DNA from: DAOTXK01 sp034430555
GTDB taxonomy: Bacteria > Chloroflexota > Anaerolineae > Aggregatilineales > Ch27
Direction: 5' to 3'
Assembly: GCA_034430555.1 (NCBI GenBank)
Contig: DAOUEM010000362.1
Coordinates: 1-64,000 of the forward strand
DNA length: 64,000 nucleotides
Shown piece by piece: positions 1 through 8,186 of this stretch. Numbering within the stretch: position 1 is the stretch's first letter; the number at the start of each line of letters is the position of its first letter. The translations under genes and the position numbers were made by a program. Below the pieces are notes generated by a model. That model saw only the letters and a program-made list of their open reading frames with translations, was not told the DNA's origin and searched no databases.

Positions 1-368
1 TGGGTGCTGTCCAGGTAATAGATGTGCAGGAAGCGCTGCACCGCGATCTGGAAGCTGCCGCCCAGGTGGGCCAGTTGATTCAGGTTGGCGAACAACAGGT
101 AAGGGCGCCCCGGCGTGAGCAGGTCCGCCATGAGGTCGGCGGCGGTTTCCGGCGTGCGGCAGTGCAGCGTCACCAGCGGGCGGAAGAGGTCGTGGCCGGT
201 CTGGAAGCGGCCCACAAATCCCGCCGGCTGGCCGTCCGGATTGACGCGGGTCACCAGGGAGGAGCGCGCCGGTTCGTGGTACAGCGCGTAATAGGCGGTC
301 GGCGCATCGGTCACGCTGGAATCATTGAGCATGAGGCGGATGATCTGGCGTTGGTCGTGGATGGACAT
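1..368 (-). CDS. Partial hypothetical protein, cut by window edge
   Basis: A minus-strand frame opens with ATG at 368 (MSIHDQRQIIRLMLNDSS) and stays open for 122 codons to the window edge, so the C-terminus is missing. The visible part is a compact globular domain with no signal peptide or membrane segment. The text GFVGRFQTGHDLFRPLVTL suggests alternating strands, and the layout loosely recalls the first half of two-domain GNAT proteins, but no acetyl-CoA P-loop is visible. I do not recognise the family. A plus-strand open frame over the same bases is Arg/His-rich and reads like antisense of this gene. Confidence 0.6.
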   Translation of the reverse strand, partial: MSIHDQRQIIRLMLNDSSVTDAPTAYYALYHEPARSSLVTRVNPDGQPAGFVGRFQTGHDLFRPLVTLHCRTPETAADLMADLLTPGRPYLLFANLNQLAHLGGSFQIAVQRFLHIYYLDST

Positions 369-467
369 GCCTGTATCCTGAGGCGCGGGAGCCGGACGGT
401 GATGGGTGCCACGTTACGGTGAGTATAGCAGAACTCCAGTGGGGACGGTAGCTAGGTGCGGCCCATC

Positions 468-938
468 CTACAAATCCAGGCCGGATATCGGCCATGTTTC
501 GTGCAGCGCCGCCTGCGCCGCCGGGACGTCCGCCAGCCCCAGCAGGTGCGACTCGCAGCCGCAGTCCGACGCCCCAAAACCCCGCGCCGGGATCGTCGCC
601 CCCGGCAGCAACCGCAGCGCTTCAGCCCAGGCGCATTCCAACCGTTCCGTCCCGGTCTGGAACCACACCGCGACGATGGGCGCGGCGGCGGTCAGCGCAT
701 CGACGTGCCAGTGCGGCTTTTTGGCCGTCCGCAGGTGACGCCCGACCCGCGCCCGCAGGCCGCCCGGTCCCCGCGCGCTGCCCAGGTAGACGTAGTGGCC
801 TGCCGCCAGCGTCACCGCGCCCAGCCTGCCCGCCCGGAGGGTGATCGGTCTTTCCACCCGGAACAGCAGCGCATAGGTGCCCGGCTGGGCCGGTAACTCG
901 GGCGGTGGCAGGTTGGCGGTCGGGCGATCCGTGGTCAT
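468..938 (-). CDS. GIY-YIG (DUF123/Uri-type) nuclease domain protein
   Basis: This 156-residue protein matches the stand-alone DUF123 branch of the GIY-YIG superfamily. Signature blocks appear in order: HYVYLGSARGPGG (residues 48-60), RVGRHLR, HWHVD (76-80), the Glu-Cys pair near 101 and FGASDCGCESHL (121-132). The family is predicted to contain metal-dependent DNA endonucleases, sometimes fused to endonuclease III; the cellular role is unsettled. The start is ATG at 938 with an AGGA element upstream. It is a single gene in opposite orientation to the DinB gene, and no restriction or mobile genes flank it, so a repair role is more plausible than homing. Confidence 0.85.
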   Translation of the reverse strand: MTTDRPTANLPPPELPAQPGTYALLFRVERPITLRAGRLGAVTLAAGHYVYLGSARGPGGLRARVGRHLRTAKKPHWHVDALTAAAPIVAVWFQTGTERLECAWAEALRLLPGATIPARGFGASDCGCESHLLGLADVPAAQAALHETWPISGLDL

Positions 939-1021
939 CGATGGTGGTTCCTGGAGGTGAGGTTCGGCGCGGTTTGCGTTAGACTATACGGGTTGTTGGG
1001 CCGCTGGCAAGGAGACCCCTC

Positions 1022-1474
1022 ATGCTGCTCACTTACGAAGCCATCTACGAACGGCTGGAAATCATGCACCAGCAGATCGCCCAGGCCATCGCCGGCCTGA
1101 CTCCCGAAGCCCTCGACTGGACGCCGGGGCCGGACGTCCCCTCGCTGGCCGTGCTGGTGACGCACACCTGCGGCGCGGAGCGCTACTGGATCGGGGACGT
1201 GGCCGGGGGGGATATTTCCCACCGTGACCGCGACGCCGAATTCCGCGCGGCTGACCTGAATACGGCGATGCTGCTGGCCCACCTGGACGAGGTGCTGGCC
1301 CACAGCAAGGGCGTGCTGGAAGCCCTGACCCTGGACGACCTGGAAGCCGTCCGCGTATCGCCGCGCGATGGCCGCCAGTACACCACGGCCTGGGCGCTGG
1401 CCCACGCCCTGGAACATACCGGCATCCACCTGGGGCACGTCCAGATCATCCGCCAATGGTGGGACCGGCGTTAA
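1022..1474 (+). CDS. DinB-family protein
   Basis: A 150-residue helical protein of the DinB/YfiT four-helix-bundle superfamily. The N-terminal helix (YERLEIMHQQIAQAIAGLTPEALDW) is followed by VTHTCGAERYWIGD and a C-terminal ALAHALEHTGIHLGHVQIIRQWW. His48 in the VTHTCG block and the two His of EHTGIHLGH are placed like the three-His metal site of the family. Members include thiol-dependent S-transferases and uncharacterised stress proteins; the substrate here is unknown. ATG at 1022 is preceded by AAGGAG at good spacing. A second gene follows about 60 bases downstream with its own TATAAT element (1483-1488). Confidence 0.8.
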   Translation: MLLTYEAIYERLEIMHQQIAQAIAGLTPEALDWTPGPDVPSLAVLVTHTCGAERYWIGDVAGGDISHRDRDAEFRAADLNTAMLLAHLDEVLAHSKGVLEALTLDDLEAVRVSPRDGRQYTTAWALAHALEHTGIHLGHVQIIRQWWDRR

Positions 1475-1532
1475 ACCCCGTCTATAATAGGGCGGCGTCT
1501 CCGCGGGAACCAGCAGAAAGGCCAGAATCGTC

Positions 1533-2675
1533 ATGCCCAGGAAGGTGTTCGTCAGCGGCTGTTTTGACCTGCTCCACAGCGGCCACATCGCGTTTTTTGA
1601 GGAAGCCGCCGCTTACGGTGACCTTTACGTGGCCCTCGGCTCGGACCAGACCGTGTTCGACCTGAAGGGCCGCACGCCCATCAATACCGAAGACGAACGC
1701 CTCTACATGGTCAAGTCCGTGCGCTGCGTCAAGGACGCCTTCGTCTCGCAGGGTTCCGGCCTGCTGGACTTCCTGGGCGAATTTGAGGCCTTGCAGCCGG
1801 ACGTCTTCATCGTCAACGAGGACGGGCACACGCCGGATAAACAGCAGCTTTGTGCCGAGCGCGATGTCGAGTACGTCGTGCTCAAGCGGGAGCCGCACGC
1901 CGGCCTGACCCCGCGCTCCACCACCGACCTGCGCACCGTCGACCGGATGCCCTTCCGCATCGATCTGGCGGGCGGCTGGCTGGACCAGCCCTGGGTGTCC
2001 GAGCACTATCCCGGCGCGGTGGTGACCATCTCCCTGGAGCCGACGCTGGAATTCAACGAACGCAGCGGCATGGCCTCCAGCACGCGGCGGGCGGCCATCG
2101 ATATGTGGGGGCCGCGCCTGCCCGCCGGCGACCCGGAAAAACTGGCGAAGATACTCTTTTGTTACGATAACCCGCCGGGCACTGAGGTGATTTCCGGCTC
2201 GCAGGATGCCATCGGCCTGGTATTCCCCGGCCTGGCTTATGCCTACTACGAGGGCGAATACTGGCCCAGCCGCATCGACCAGCACCAGGACGAAGCGACG
2301 ATGGCCTTCGTGGAAGAATCGCTGTACCTGATCACGCTGGGCCCGCGCCACGCCGACTTCGACGTGCTGGCCGACACCCGCATCGACCGCGCCGGGGCCA
2401 AAGCCCTGGCCGACGCCGCCGACGACCTGTGGCAGGCCGCCCTGGACCGGGACGTCGCCGCCTTTGGCGGGGCCATGCGCGCCTCGTTCGAAGCGCAGAT
2501 CGCCATGTTCCCCCACATGGTGAACCAACAGGTGCTGGCCCTGGTGGACCGCTACCGCGACCAGGCCCTGGGCTGGAAGCTGTCCGGGGCGGGCGGCGGC
2601 GGCTACCTGATCCTGGTTTCGGAAACGCCTATCGAAAATGCGGTGCGCGTGATCGCCCGCCGCGCCAACGGATGA
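1533..2675 (+). CDS. Bifunctional cytidylyltransferase-like / GHMP sugar kinase
   Basis: Two domains are fused in 380 residues. Residues 1-135 form a nucleotidylyltransferase of the RfaE-C/GCT type: SGCFDLLHSGH carries the HxGH nucleotide-binding motif (15-18), and RSTTDLR (128-134) fits the family's second motif (ISTT-like). Residues 138-380 look like a GHMP kinase: PFRIDLAGGWLDQPW at the start, GMASSTRRA (179-187) in place of the usual GLGSSSA loop, and SGAGGGGY (351-358) as motif 3. The fusion suggests a sugar is phosphorylated and then activated to a nucleotide sugar, as in HldE or the plant/Bacteroides FKP enzymes, although those have different domain orders. The next gene, a GDP-mannose 3,5-epimerase homolog, starts 37 bases downstream and probably acts on a related sugar. 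The weak match at the GHMP loop makes kinase activity less certain than nucleotidyl transfer. Confidence 0.8.
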   Translation: MPRKVFVSGCFDLLHSGHIAFFEEAAAYGDLYVALGSDQTVFDLKGRTPINTEDERLYMVKSVRCVKDAFVSQGSGLLDFLGEFEALQPDVFIVNEDGHTPDKQQLCAERDVEYVVLKREPHAGLTPRSTTDLRTVDRMPFRIDLAGGWLDQPWVSEHYPGAVVTISLEPTLEFNERSGMASSTRRAAIDMWGPRLPAGDPEKLAKILFCYDNPPGTEVISGSQDAIGLVFPGLAYAYYEGEYWPSRIDQHQDEATMAFVEESLYLITLGPRHADFDVLADTRIDRAGAKALADAADDLWQAALDRDVAAFGGAMRASFEAQIAMFPHMVNQQVLALVDRYRDQALGWKLSGAGGGGYLILVSETPIENAVRVIARRANG

Positions 2676-2712
2676 CCGAACGAACACACATCACCCCTCA
2701 GGAGGATTTTTG

Positions 2713-3678
2713 ATGAAAACAGCACTCGTTTGTGGCGCCGGCGGTTTTATCGGCGGGCACCTGGTGAAGAAGCTCAAGCGGGACGGCTATTGGGTGCGCG
2801 GCGTGGACATCAAAGCCCACGAGTTCGCGCCCACTCAGGCCGACGACTTCCTGCGGCTGGACCTGCGGGAGGAGGACAACTGCCGGACGGCCCTCAGCCG
2901 TGAGGGCGGCCCCTTCGACGAGGTGTACCAGCTCGCCGCCGACATGGGCGGCATGGGCTTCATCCACAGCGCCGAGTGCGAGATCATGCACAACAGCGCC
3001 CTGATCAACATCCACATGACGCACCAGGCCTCGCAGATGGGCGTGCCGCGCTACTTCTTCTCGTCCTCGGTGTGCGTTTACCGCGACATGAAACCCGGCG
3101 AGCCGGAAATGACCGAAGCCGAAGCCGTGCCCGCCAACCCGGACAACGAATACGGCTGGGAGAAGCTCTATGCGGAGCGGATGGCCATGGCTTACGGGCG
3201 CAACCGGGGCATGACGGTGCGCATCGCCCGCTTCCAGAACTGCTACGGGCCGGAGGGTACCTGGACCGGGGGCCGCGAAAAAGCCCCGGCGGCCATCTGC
3301 CGCAAAGTGGCCGAGGCCGAAGACGGCGGGACAATCGAGGTGTGGGGCGACGGCACCGCCGTGCGGTCCTACACCTACGTCGATGACATGGTGAACGGCA
3401 TCTACCTGCTGATGCACTCCGACCTGCAAGGCGCGGCCAACATCGGCTGCCCGCAGTACGTGACCGTCAATGAGCTGGTGGAGGCGGTGGCCGAAGCCTC
3501 CGGCAAGACGATCCACATTAAACACATCGACGGCCCGGTTGGCGTGCAGTCGCGCAACTTCAGCAACGCGCGCATCTACTCGCTGGGCTGGGAAGCGAAG
3601 TTCATGCTCAAGGACGGCATCGCCCGGACCTATCCCTGGGTGGCGGCGCAGGTCAGGGCGGCGCAGGCCGTGCCATAG
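2713..3678 (+). CDS. GDP-mannose 3,5-epimerase-like NAD-dependent epimerase
   Basis: An extended SDR protein of 321 residues. The NAD-binding glycine motif is CGAGGFIGG (7-15), followed by YQLAADMGGMGFIHS, a text close to plant GDP-mannose 3,5-epimerase. The catalytic Tyr-x3-Lys is Tyr147/Lys151 (YGWEK). Both residues that do the C3/C5 epimerisation in the plant enzyme appear retained: Cys121 in SSSVCVY and Lys190 in GREKAPAAI. Product would be GDP-L-galactose or GDP-L-gulose, or a related sugar. ATG at 2713 was chosen over the in-frame TTG at 2710 because AGGAGGA lies six bases before it. It is co-directional with the kinase fusion upstream, and a terminator-like hairpin follows at 3732. Confidence 0.88.
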   Translation: MKTALVCGAGGFIGGHLVKKLKRDGYWVRGVDIKAHEFAPTQADDFLRLDLREEDNCRTALSREGGPFDEVYQLAADMGGMGFIHSAECEIMHNSALINIHMTHQASQMGVPRYFFSSSVCVYRDMKPGEPEMTEAEAVPANPDNEYGWEKLYAERMAMAYGRNRGMTVRIARFQNCYGPEGTWTGGREKAPAAICRKVAEAEDGGTIEVWGDGTAVRSYTYVDDMVNGIYLLMHSDLQGAANIGCPQYVTVNELVEAVAEASGKTIHIKHIDGPVGVQSRNFSNARIYSLGWEAKFMLKDGIARTYPWVAAQVRAAQAVP

Positions 3679-3731
3679 AGCGGCTGGCAGCGCGGTTTCA
3701 TCCGGTATCACATTTTGAACGTAGGGTTTCC

Positions 3732-3765
3732 GTAGGGGCACAGTCGTGCCCTTACGTCGTTTTTG
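3732..3765 (+). terminator. Rho-independent terminator-like hairpin
   Basis: Arms GTAGGGGCAC (3732-3741) and GTGCCCTTAC (3746-3755) pair around a four-base loop, with a T run at 3760-3764. It closes the sugar-nucleotide pair. The GTAGGGGC start resembles two other hairpins in the window (11915 and 59697). Confidence 0.65.
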
Positions 3766-3812
3766 TGGCACAGTGATAAGGAAGATGTCAGGTGAGAGGG
3801 AGGGAGAACTCC

Positions 3813-5126
3813 ATGAAATCGCTGCGGATGGCATTGTTAGGGCTGTTGATCGTGCTGGTGGGGCAGGTTGGATCGGGGGTGGTTGGCGCGCAGGGCGGCG
3901 GGTCCTGGCGGGTGCTCTCGGCGGAACGACTCGAACTGCCGGAAGGCGTGTCGCTATTTTTCCCCGCGCCGGACGGGCGTCAGGTCGCTTACGAACTGCC
4001 GGACGGAGAAGGCGGCTGGCAGCTCTGCCGCTTCCAGGTGGTAACCGGCGAACGGGCCTGTTATCCGCACCCGTTCCCGGAGGCGCATATCTCAATCGAT
4101 CAGCCGTGGTCACTCGCGCCGCGTCCGCTGGCCTGGTCGCCGGACGGCAGTCAATGGGCGGTAACCGGACAGCCGCTGCTGCAGCCCTTCATCGATACCG
4201 ACCCGGTGGTCATCGACCTGGCGACGGGCGCGCAAACCATCCTGTTGGACGACGGGCATGCCGGTTCGATCTATGGTGCGACGGATAACCCCGTATGGAT
4301 CGACATGGTGCCCACCTGGTCGCCGGACGGCACACAGCTTGCCTTCTGGCGCTGGACCGTCAACGCCGACGATACGATTGCTGTACCGGTGGTGATCGTC
4401 GCCGCAGTGGATGGCGGCGAGCCGCGTACGCTGTTCACGCTGCCGGTTGCGGTGCCGGACCCGCGCATGATCGACATGGCCTGGTCGCCCGATGGCAATA
4501 CGCTGGCACTGAACCTGCCGCTGTGGGACGACGAGGGGCGAGGCGGCCTGTGGTTGATCGACATCGATAGCGGACGCCTGACGCAATCCATTGACCAGCA
4601 GGCGGCAATAGATGTGCTGCTATACGCCCATGGCCTGCGCTACCTGGACTACAGCCATGTGACGGCTGGCCTGGCCTGGCCGCTGGCCTGGTCGCCGGCT
4701 GGGACACAGGTGTTGTTCCGGTTGGCGGAACTCGCCGAGCAGCCTTCGCTGGCCGCCTGGCCCGCCTGGAGAGACCTCGTCGATGGCTGGGTGGTATCAC
4801 TCTCCGTCGAGCCGCCGCCTTACGTCGATCCCGATGGTGGCTGGCGTTTTATGCCGCTGTGGTTCACCTGGTCCCCGGATGGCGGGACCATTCTCGTGGC
4901 CGGGCCGGAGTACCCCCAGCCGCCCGATGATGCCCTGCAACCGTTGGGCGACTCCCTCGACTTTGCTGCTGCCTGGGAGGCGCATACCGTCTTCCTGGTG
5001 GACGTGGCGAGCGGCGCGGTCACGCTGCTGGGCCACCTGCCGGACGAAGGCTTCCACCTGCCGGTCTGGGGTCCGGCGGGCGACGTGCTGCTCTGCGGCC
5101 ATCGCCTGGTCCTGGCGCGGGAATAA
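3813..5126 (+). CDS. Secreted WD40-like (TolB/PD40-type) beta-propeller protein
   Basis: A 437-residue exported protein. Residues 1-30 form a signal peptide (MKSLRMALLGLLIVLVGQVGSG, likely cut near VVGAQ). The mature part repeats the PD40 motif [AT]WSPDG[ST] at roughly 45-90 residue intervals (AWSPDGSQWAV, TWSPDGTQLAF, AWSPDGNTLAL, AWSPAGTQVLF, TWSPDGGTILV), the pattern of TolB-type propeller blades. Such proteins usually serve as binding scaffolds; nothing indicates a catalytic site. ATG at 3813 was chosen over a GTG at 3792 because the signal peptide begins there and a GGGAGA element precedes it. The gene stands alone, after a terminator. The C-terminal half of the TIR protein at 26169 carries the same repeat type. 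Confidence 0.8.
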   Translation: MKSLRMALLGLLIVLVGQVGSGVVGAQGGGSWRVLSAERLELPEGVSLFFPAPDGRQVAYELPDGEGGWQLCRFQVVTGERACYPHPFPEAHISIDQPWSLAPRPLAWSPDGSQWAVTGQPLLQPFIDTDPVVIDLATGAQTILLDDGHAGSIYGATDNPVWIDMVPTWSPDGTQLAFWRWTVNADDTIAVPVVIVAAVDGGEPRTLFTLPVAVPDPRMIDMAWSPDGNTLALNLPLWDDEGRGGLWLIDIDSGRLTQSIDQQAAIDVLLYAHGLRYLDYSHVTAGLAWPLAWSPAGTQVLFRLAELAEQPSLAAWPAWRDLVDGWVVSLSVEPPPYVDPDGGWRFMPLWFTWSPDGGTILVAGPEYPQPPDDALQPLGDSLDFAAAWEAHTVFLVDVASGAVTLLGHLPDEGFHLPVWGPAGDVLLCGHRLVLARE

Positions 5127-5261
5127 CGCGGTGCGGATGCGGCCCGGCGGTATAATAGGCGGTATGATAACCTGAACACGCCTCCGGCGGACGTTTGATC
5201 CGCAGGGGGACGGTTGGCCATACGTCCCCCGCCGCCGGTTTCACCCTGGGAGAAGACCCAT

Positions 5262-8186
5262 ATGACCGCCAAACCTGCCGCCGTATTGGATTTCGCCGCC
5301 GACCTTGCCCCCCAACTGCAAGGCGATGTCCGCACCGATACCTACAACCGCGTGCTGTACAGCACCGACGCCAGCATCTACCAGGTGATGCCGCTGGCCG
5401 TGGTGGTGCCGCGTAACGCCGACGACGTGATCGCCGCCGTGCAGACCGCCGCCCGCTATCAACTGCCGGTCCTGCCGCGCGGCGGGGGCACCAGCCTGGC
5501 CGGCCAGACGGTGAACGAAGCTGTGATCATCGACCTCAGCCGCCTCAGCCGCATCCTGGAGATCAACGCCGCCGAGCGCTGGGTGCGCGTCGAGCCGGGC
5601 ATTATCCGGGCGCGCCTGAACGCCGCCCTGGGCCAGCGCGGCTTCAAGTTCGGCCCGGACCCGGCCACCGACAACCGCGCCCAGATCGGCGGCATCACCG
5701 GCAACAACTCCACCGGCTCGCACAGCATCCTCTACGGCATGACCGCCGACCAAGTGATGCAGATGGACACCGTGCTGGCCGACGGCTCGCGCGTCGACTT
5801 CGGCCCGCTGAGTGACGAAGAAGTCGCGCAGAAGGCGGCGCTCGATTCGCTGGAGGGGCAGGTTTACCGGGGGCTGACGGCCATCCTGGCTGAGCACGGC
5901 AAGGCCATCCGCGACCGGCTGCCCCGCACCTGGCGGCGCTGCGGCGGCTACAACCTGGAACGGCTGATCCCCGGCGCGACCGATAACGTGTCGCCCATGC
6001 CGCCCCAGCGCTGGGCCGATGACCGCTTCAACCTGGCCAAGCTGATGACCGGCAGCGAGGGCACGCTGGGCACGGTGCTCGGCGTGCAGTTGAACCTGGT
6101 GCCGTTGCCCCGGGCGAAGGGCCTGGCCGTCCTGCACTTCGATGACCTGTATGCCGCCCTGGAAGCCATCCCGGCGCTGCTGGAAGTCGGGCCGAGCGCC
6201 GTCGAGCTGCTCGACCAAACGCAGATGGACCTTTGCCGCCAGTCGGAGGTGTGGTCGCGGCGGCTGTATTTCGTGGAAGGCCGTCCGTCGGCGGTGCTGA
6301 TCACCGAGTTTTACGGCGAAAACGAGGCCGAGGTCGCCGCCAAGCTGGACCGGTTGGCGGCGCTCGTCAAGGGATTGCCCGTCGGGGCGATGCCGCGGCT
6401 GACCGATGCCCGGTCCCAGGCGGACGTGTGGGACATACGTAAGGCCGGGCTGGGCCTGTTGATGAGCCTGCGCGGTGATGCCAAGCCGCTGCCCTTCATC
6501 GAGGACGTGGCCGTGCCGGTGGACCACCTGGCCTCTTACATCCGCGACGTGCAGCGCGTGTGCGACGCGGTCGATACGCCGCTGGCGATGTACGCTCATG
6601 CCAGCGCCGGCTGCGTGCACCTGCGCCCCATCGTCAACCTGAAGGACGCCCAGGGCATCCGCGATATGGAGACCATCGCCCGGATGACGGTTGACCTGGT
6701 GCTGGGTTATCACGGCGTGCTGAGCAGCGAGCACGGCGACGGCCGCGTGCGCTCCTGGCTGAACCGCTACTTTTTCGGCGACGAGGTCTACGAGGCCTTC
6801 CGGCAGGTCAAGGCCGCTTTCGACCCGGAAGGGCGTTTGAACCCCGGTAACATCGTCGACGCGCTGCCCATCGACCGGCACCTGCGCTTCGGCGCGGATT
6901 ACCAGACCGTGCCGCTCTACGAAAACCTGGACTGGTCGGCCGATCACGGCTTCGCCGGGGCGGTCGAGATGTGCAATGGGGCGGCCGTCTGCCGCAAGGT
7001 CGACGGCGAGACGATGTGCCCCAGCTACATGGTCACCTTCGAGGAGGAACACAGCACGCGGGGCCGGGCCAACCTGCTGCGCGCCGCCATGATGGGCCTG
7101 CTCCCGCGCGATCAGTTGTTCGGGGAGCGGATGGCCGAGGTGATGGAGCTGTGCATCTCCTGCAAGGCCTGCAAAACCGAGTGCCCCTCCCGCGTGGACA
7201 TGGCCAAGATCAAGCTGGAATGGCAGGGCCACTACTGGCGGCACCACGCACCCTCCCTGCGAACGCGCCTCTTTGCCCACATGCCGCTCTTCAGCCGGAT
7301 CGGCAGCCGCTTCGCGCCGCTGGCCAACGCCGTGCTGGGCTTCCGTCTGACCCGCAACCTGCTTGACCTGGCACTGGGCATCGACCGCCGCCGCAAGCTG
7401 CCATCCTTTGAACCGGCCTTTACCTCGCAATCGCGCCCCTTCACCCCAACCGGCAAGAAGGTCGTGCTATACGTGGACACCTGGGCCAACTACCACGAGA
7501 CCGCCGTCGCCCAGGCCGCCTGGGACGTGCTGACTGCCGTCGGCTACGAGGTGATCGTGCCGGGCTACGCCTGCTGCGGGCGCACGTACCTCTCGAAGGG
7601 TTTCGTGGACCGGGCGCGCCAGGCCGCCGACCGCGTGATGAACATCCTGGCCCCCTATGCGCGCGCTGGCGTGCCCATCGTCGGGCTGGAACCGAGCTGC
7701 ATCCTGACCGTGCGCGACGAGCACCAGTACCTCAGTCAACACCCCGACCGTGAAACCGTGGCCGCGTTTACCTTCACCTTCGAGGAGTTCGCCGCCCAGC
7801 ACGCCGACGAATGGGCCGACCTGTTCGAAGCGGACGCGAGTCCGGTCTTGATGCACGGCCACTGTCACCAGAAGGCGATGGTTGGCACCGACCCGGCCCG
7901 GACGGCGCTCGGCCTGTGCCATGACCACGTGCACGAAGTCGACTCTGGCTGCTGCGGCATGGCGGGCGCTTTCGGCTACGAGAAGGAGCACTACGACCTC
8001 TCCAGGCAGATGGCTTATCGTAAGCTGGTTCCGGCCATGAGCAGCGCCGCCGAGGACGTGACGCTGGTCGCGGCGGGCACTTCCTGCCGCCACCAGATCA
8101 AGGATTTTGCCGGTAAGGATGCCCTGCACCCGGCCCAGGTGTTGGCGGGCGCTTTGCGAAGAAAGGCGAGCAGTGTCCACGAATGA
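5262..8186 (+). CDS. FAD-linked dehydrogenase fused to Fe-S / CCG domains (YdiJ/GlcD-GlpC type)
   Basis: A 974-residue flavo-iron-sulfur dehydrogenase. Domains in order: PCMH-type FAD-binding domain (about 35-260, with LPRGGGTSLAGQTV near 70 and NNSTGSHS), FAD-oxidase C-terminal cap (about 280-540, VHLRPI near 452, EHGDGR near 490), a ferredoxin-like region with CISCKACKTECP (about 631-642), and two heterodisulfide-reductase CCG domains (GYACCGRTY near 769, GHCHQKAM near 865, DSGCCGMAGAFGYE near 894). The arrangement matches YdiJ-type D-2-hydroxyacid (D-lactate or D-2-hydroxyglutarate) dehydrogenases, which pass electrons to a quinone or another carrier. ATG at 5262 is preceded by GGGAG; a TATAAT lies at 5151-5156. 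Its last 14 bases overlap the next gene. A second copy of its last ~26 codons lies at 9326-9406. Confidence 0.88.
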   Translation: MTAKPAAVLDFAADLAPQLQGDVRTDTYNRVLYSTDASIYQVMPLAVVVPRNADDVIAAVQTAARYQLPVLPRGGGTSLAGQTVNEAVIIDLSRLSRILEINAAERWVRVEPGIIRARLNAALGQRGFKFGPDPATDNRAQIGGITGNNSTGSHSILYGMTADQVMQMDTVLADGSRVDFGPLSDEEVAQKAALDSLEGQVYRGLTAILAEHGKAIRDRLPRTWRRCGGYNLERLIPGATDNVSPMPPQRWADDRFNLAKLMTGSEGTLGTVLGVQLNLVPLPRAKGLAVLHFDDLYAALEAIPALLEVGPSAVELLDQTQMDLCRQSEVWSRRLYFVEGRPSAVLITEFYGENEAEVAAKLDRLAALVKGLPVGAMPRLTDARSQADVWDIRKAGLGLLMSLRGDAKPLPFIEDVAVPVDHLASYIRDVQRVCDAVDTPLAMYAHASAGCVHLRPIVNLKDAQGIRDMETIARMTVDLVLGYHGVLSSEHGDGRVRSWLNRYFFGDEVYEAFRQVKAAFDPEGRLNPGNIVDALPIDRHLRFGADYQTVPLYENLDWSADHGFAGAVEMCNGAAVCRKVDGETMCPSYMVTFEEEHSTRGRANLLRAAMMGLLPRDQLFGERMAEVMELCISCKACKTECPSRVDMAKIKLEWQGHYWRHHAPSLRTRLFAHMPLFSRIGSRFAPLANAVLGFRLTRNLLDLALGIDRRRKLPSFEPAFTSQSRPFTPTGKKVVLYVDTWANYHETAVAQAAWDVLTAVGYEVIVPGYACCGRTYLSKGFVDRARQAADRVMNILAPYARAGVPIVGLEPSCILTVRDEHQYLSQHPDRETVAAFTFTFEEFAAQHADEWADLFEADASPVLMHGHCHQKAMVGTDPARTALGLCHDHVHEVDSGCCGMAGAFGYEKEHYDLSRQMAYRKLVPAMSSAAEDVTLVAAGTSCRHQIKDFAGKDALHPAQVLAGALRRKASSVHE

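Noticed and set aside
5241..7430. Long minus-strand open frame opposite the FAD dehydrogenase
   Set aside because: His/Gln/Arg/Gly-rich text with no domain, typical of antisense reading in GC-rich DNA; the plus strand carries clear motifs.
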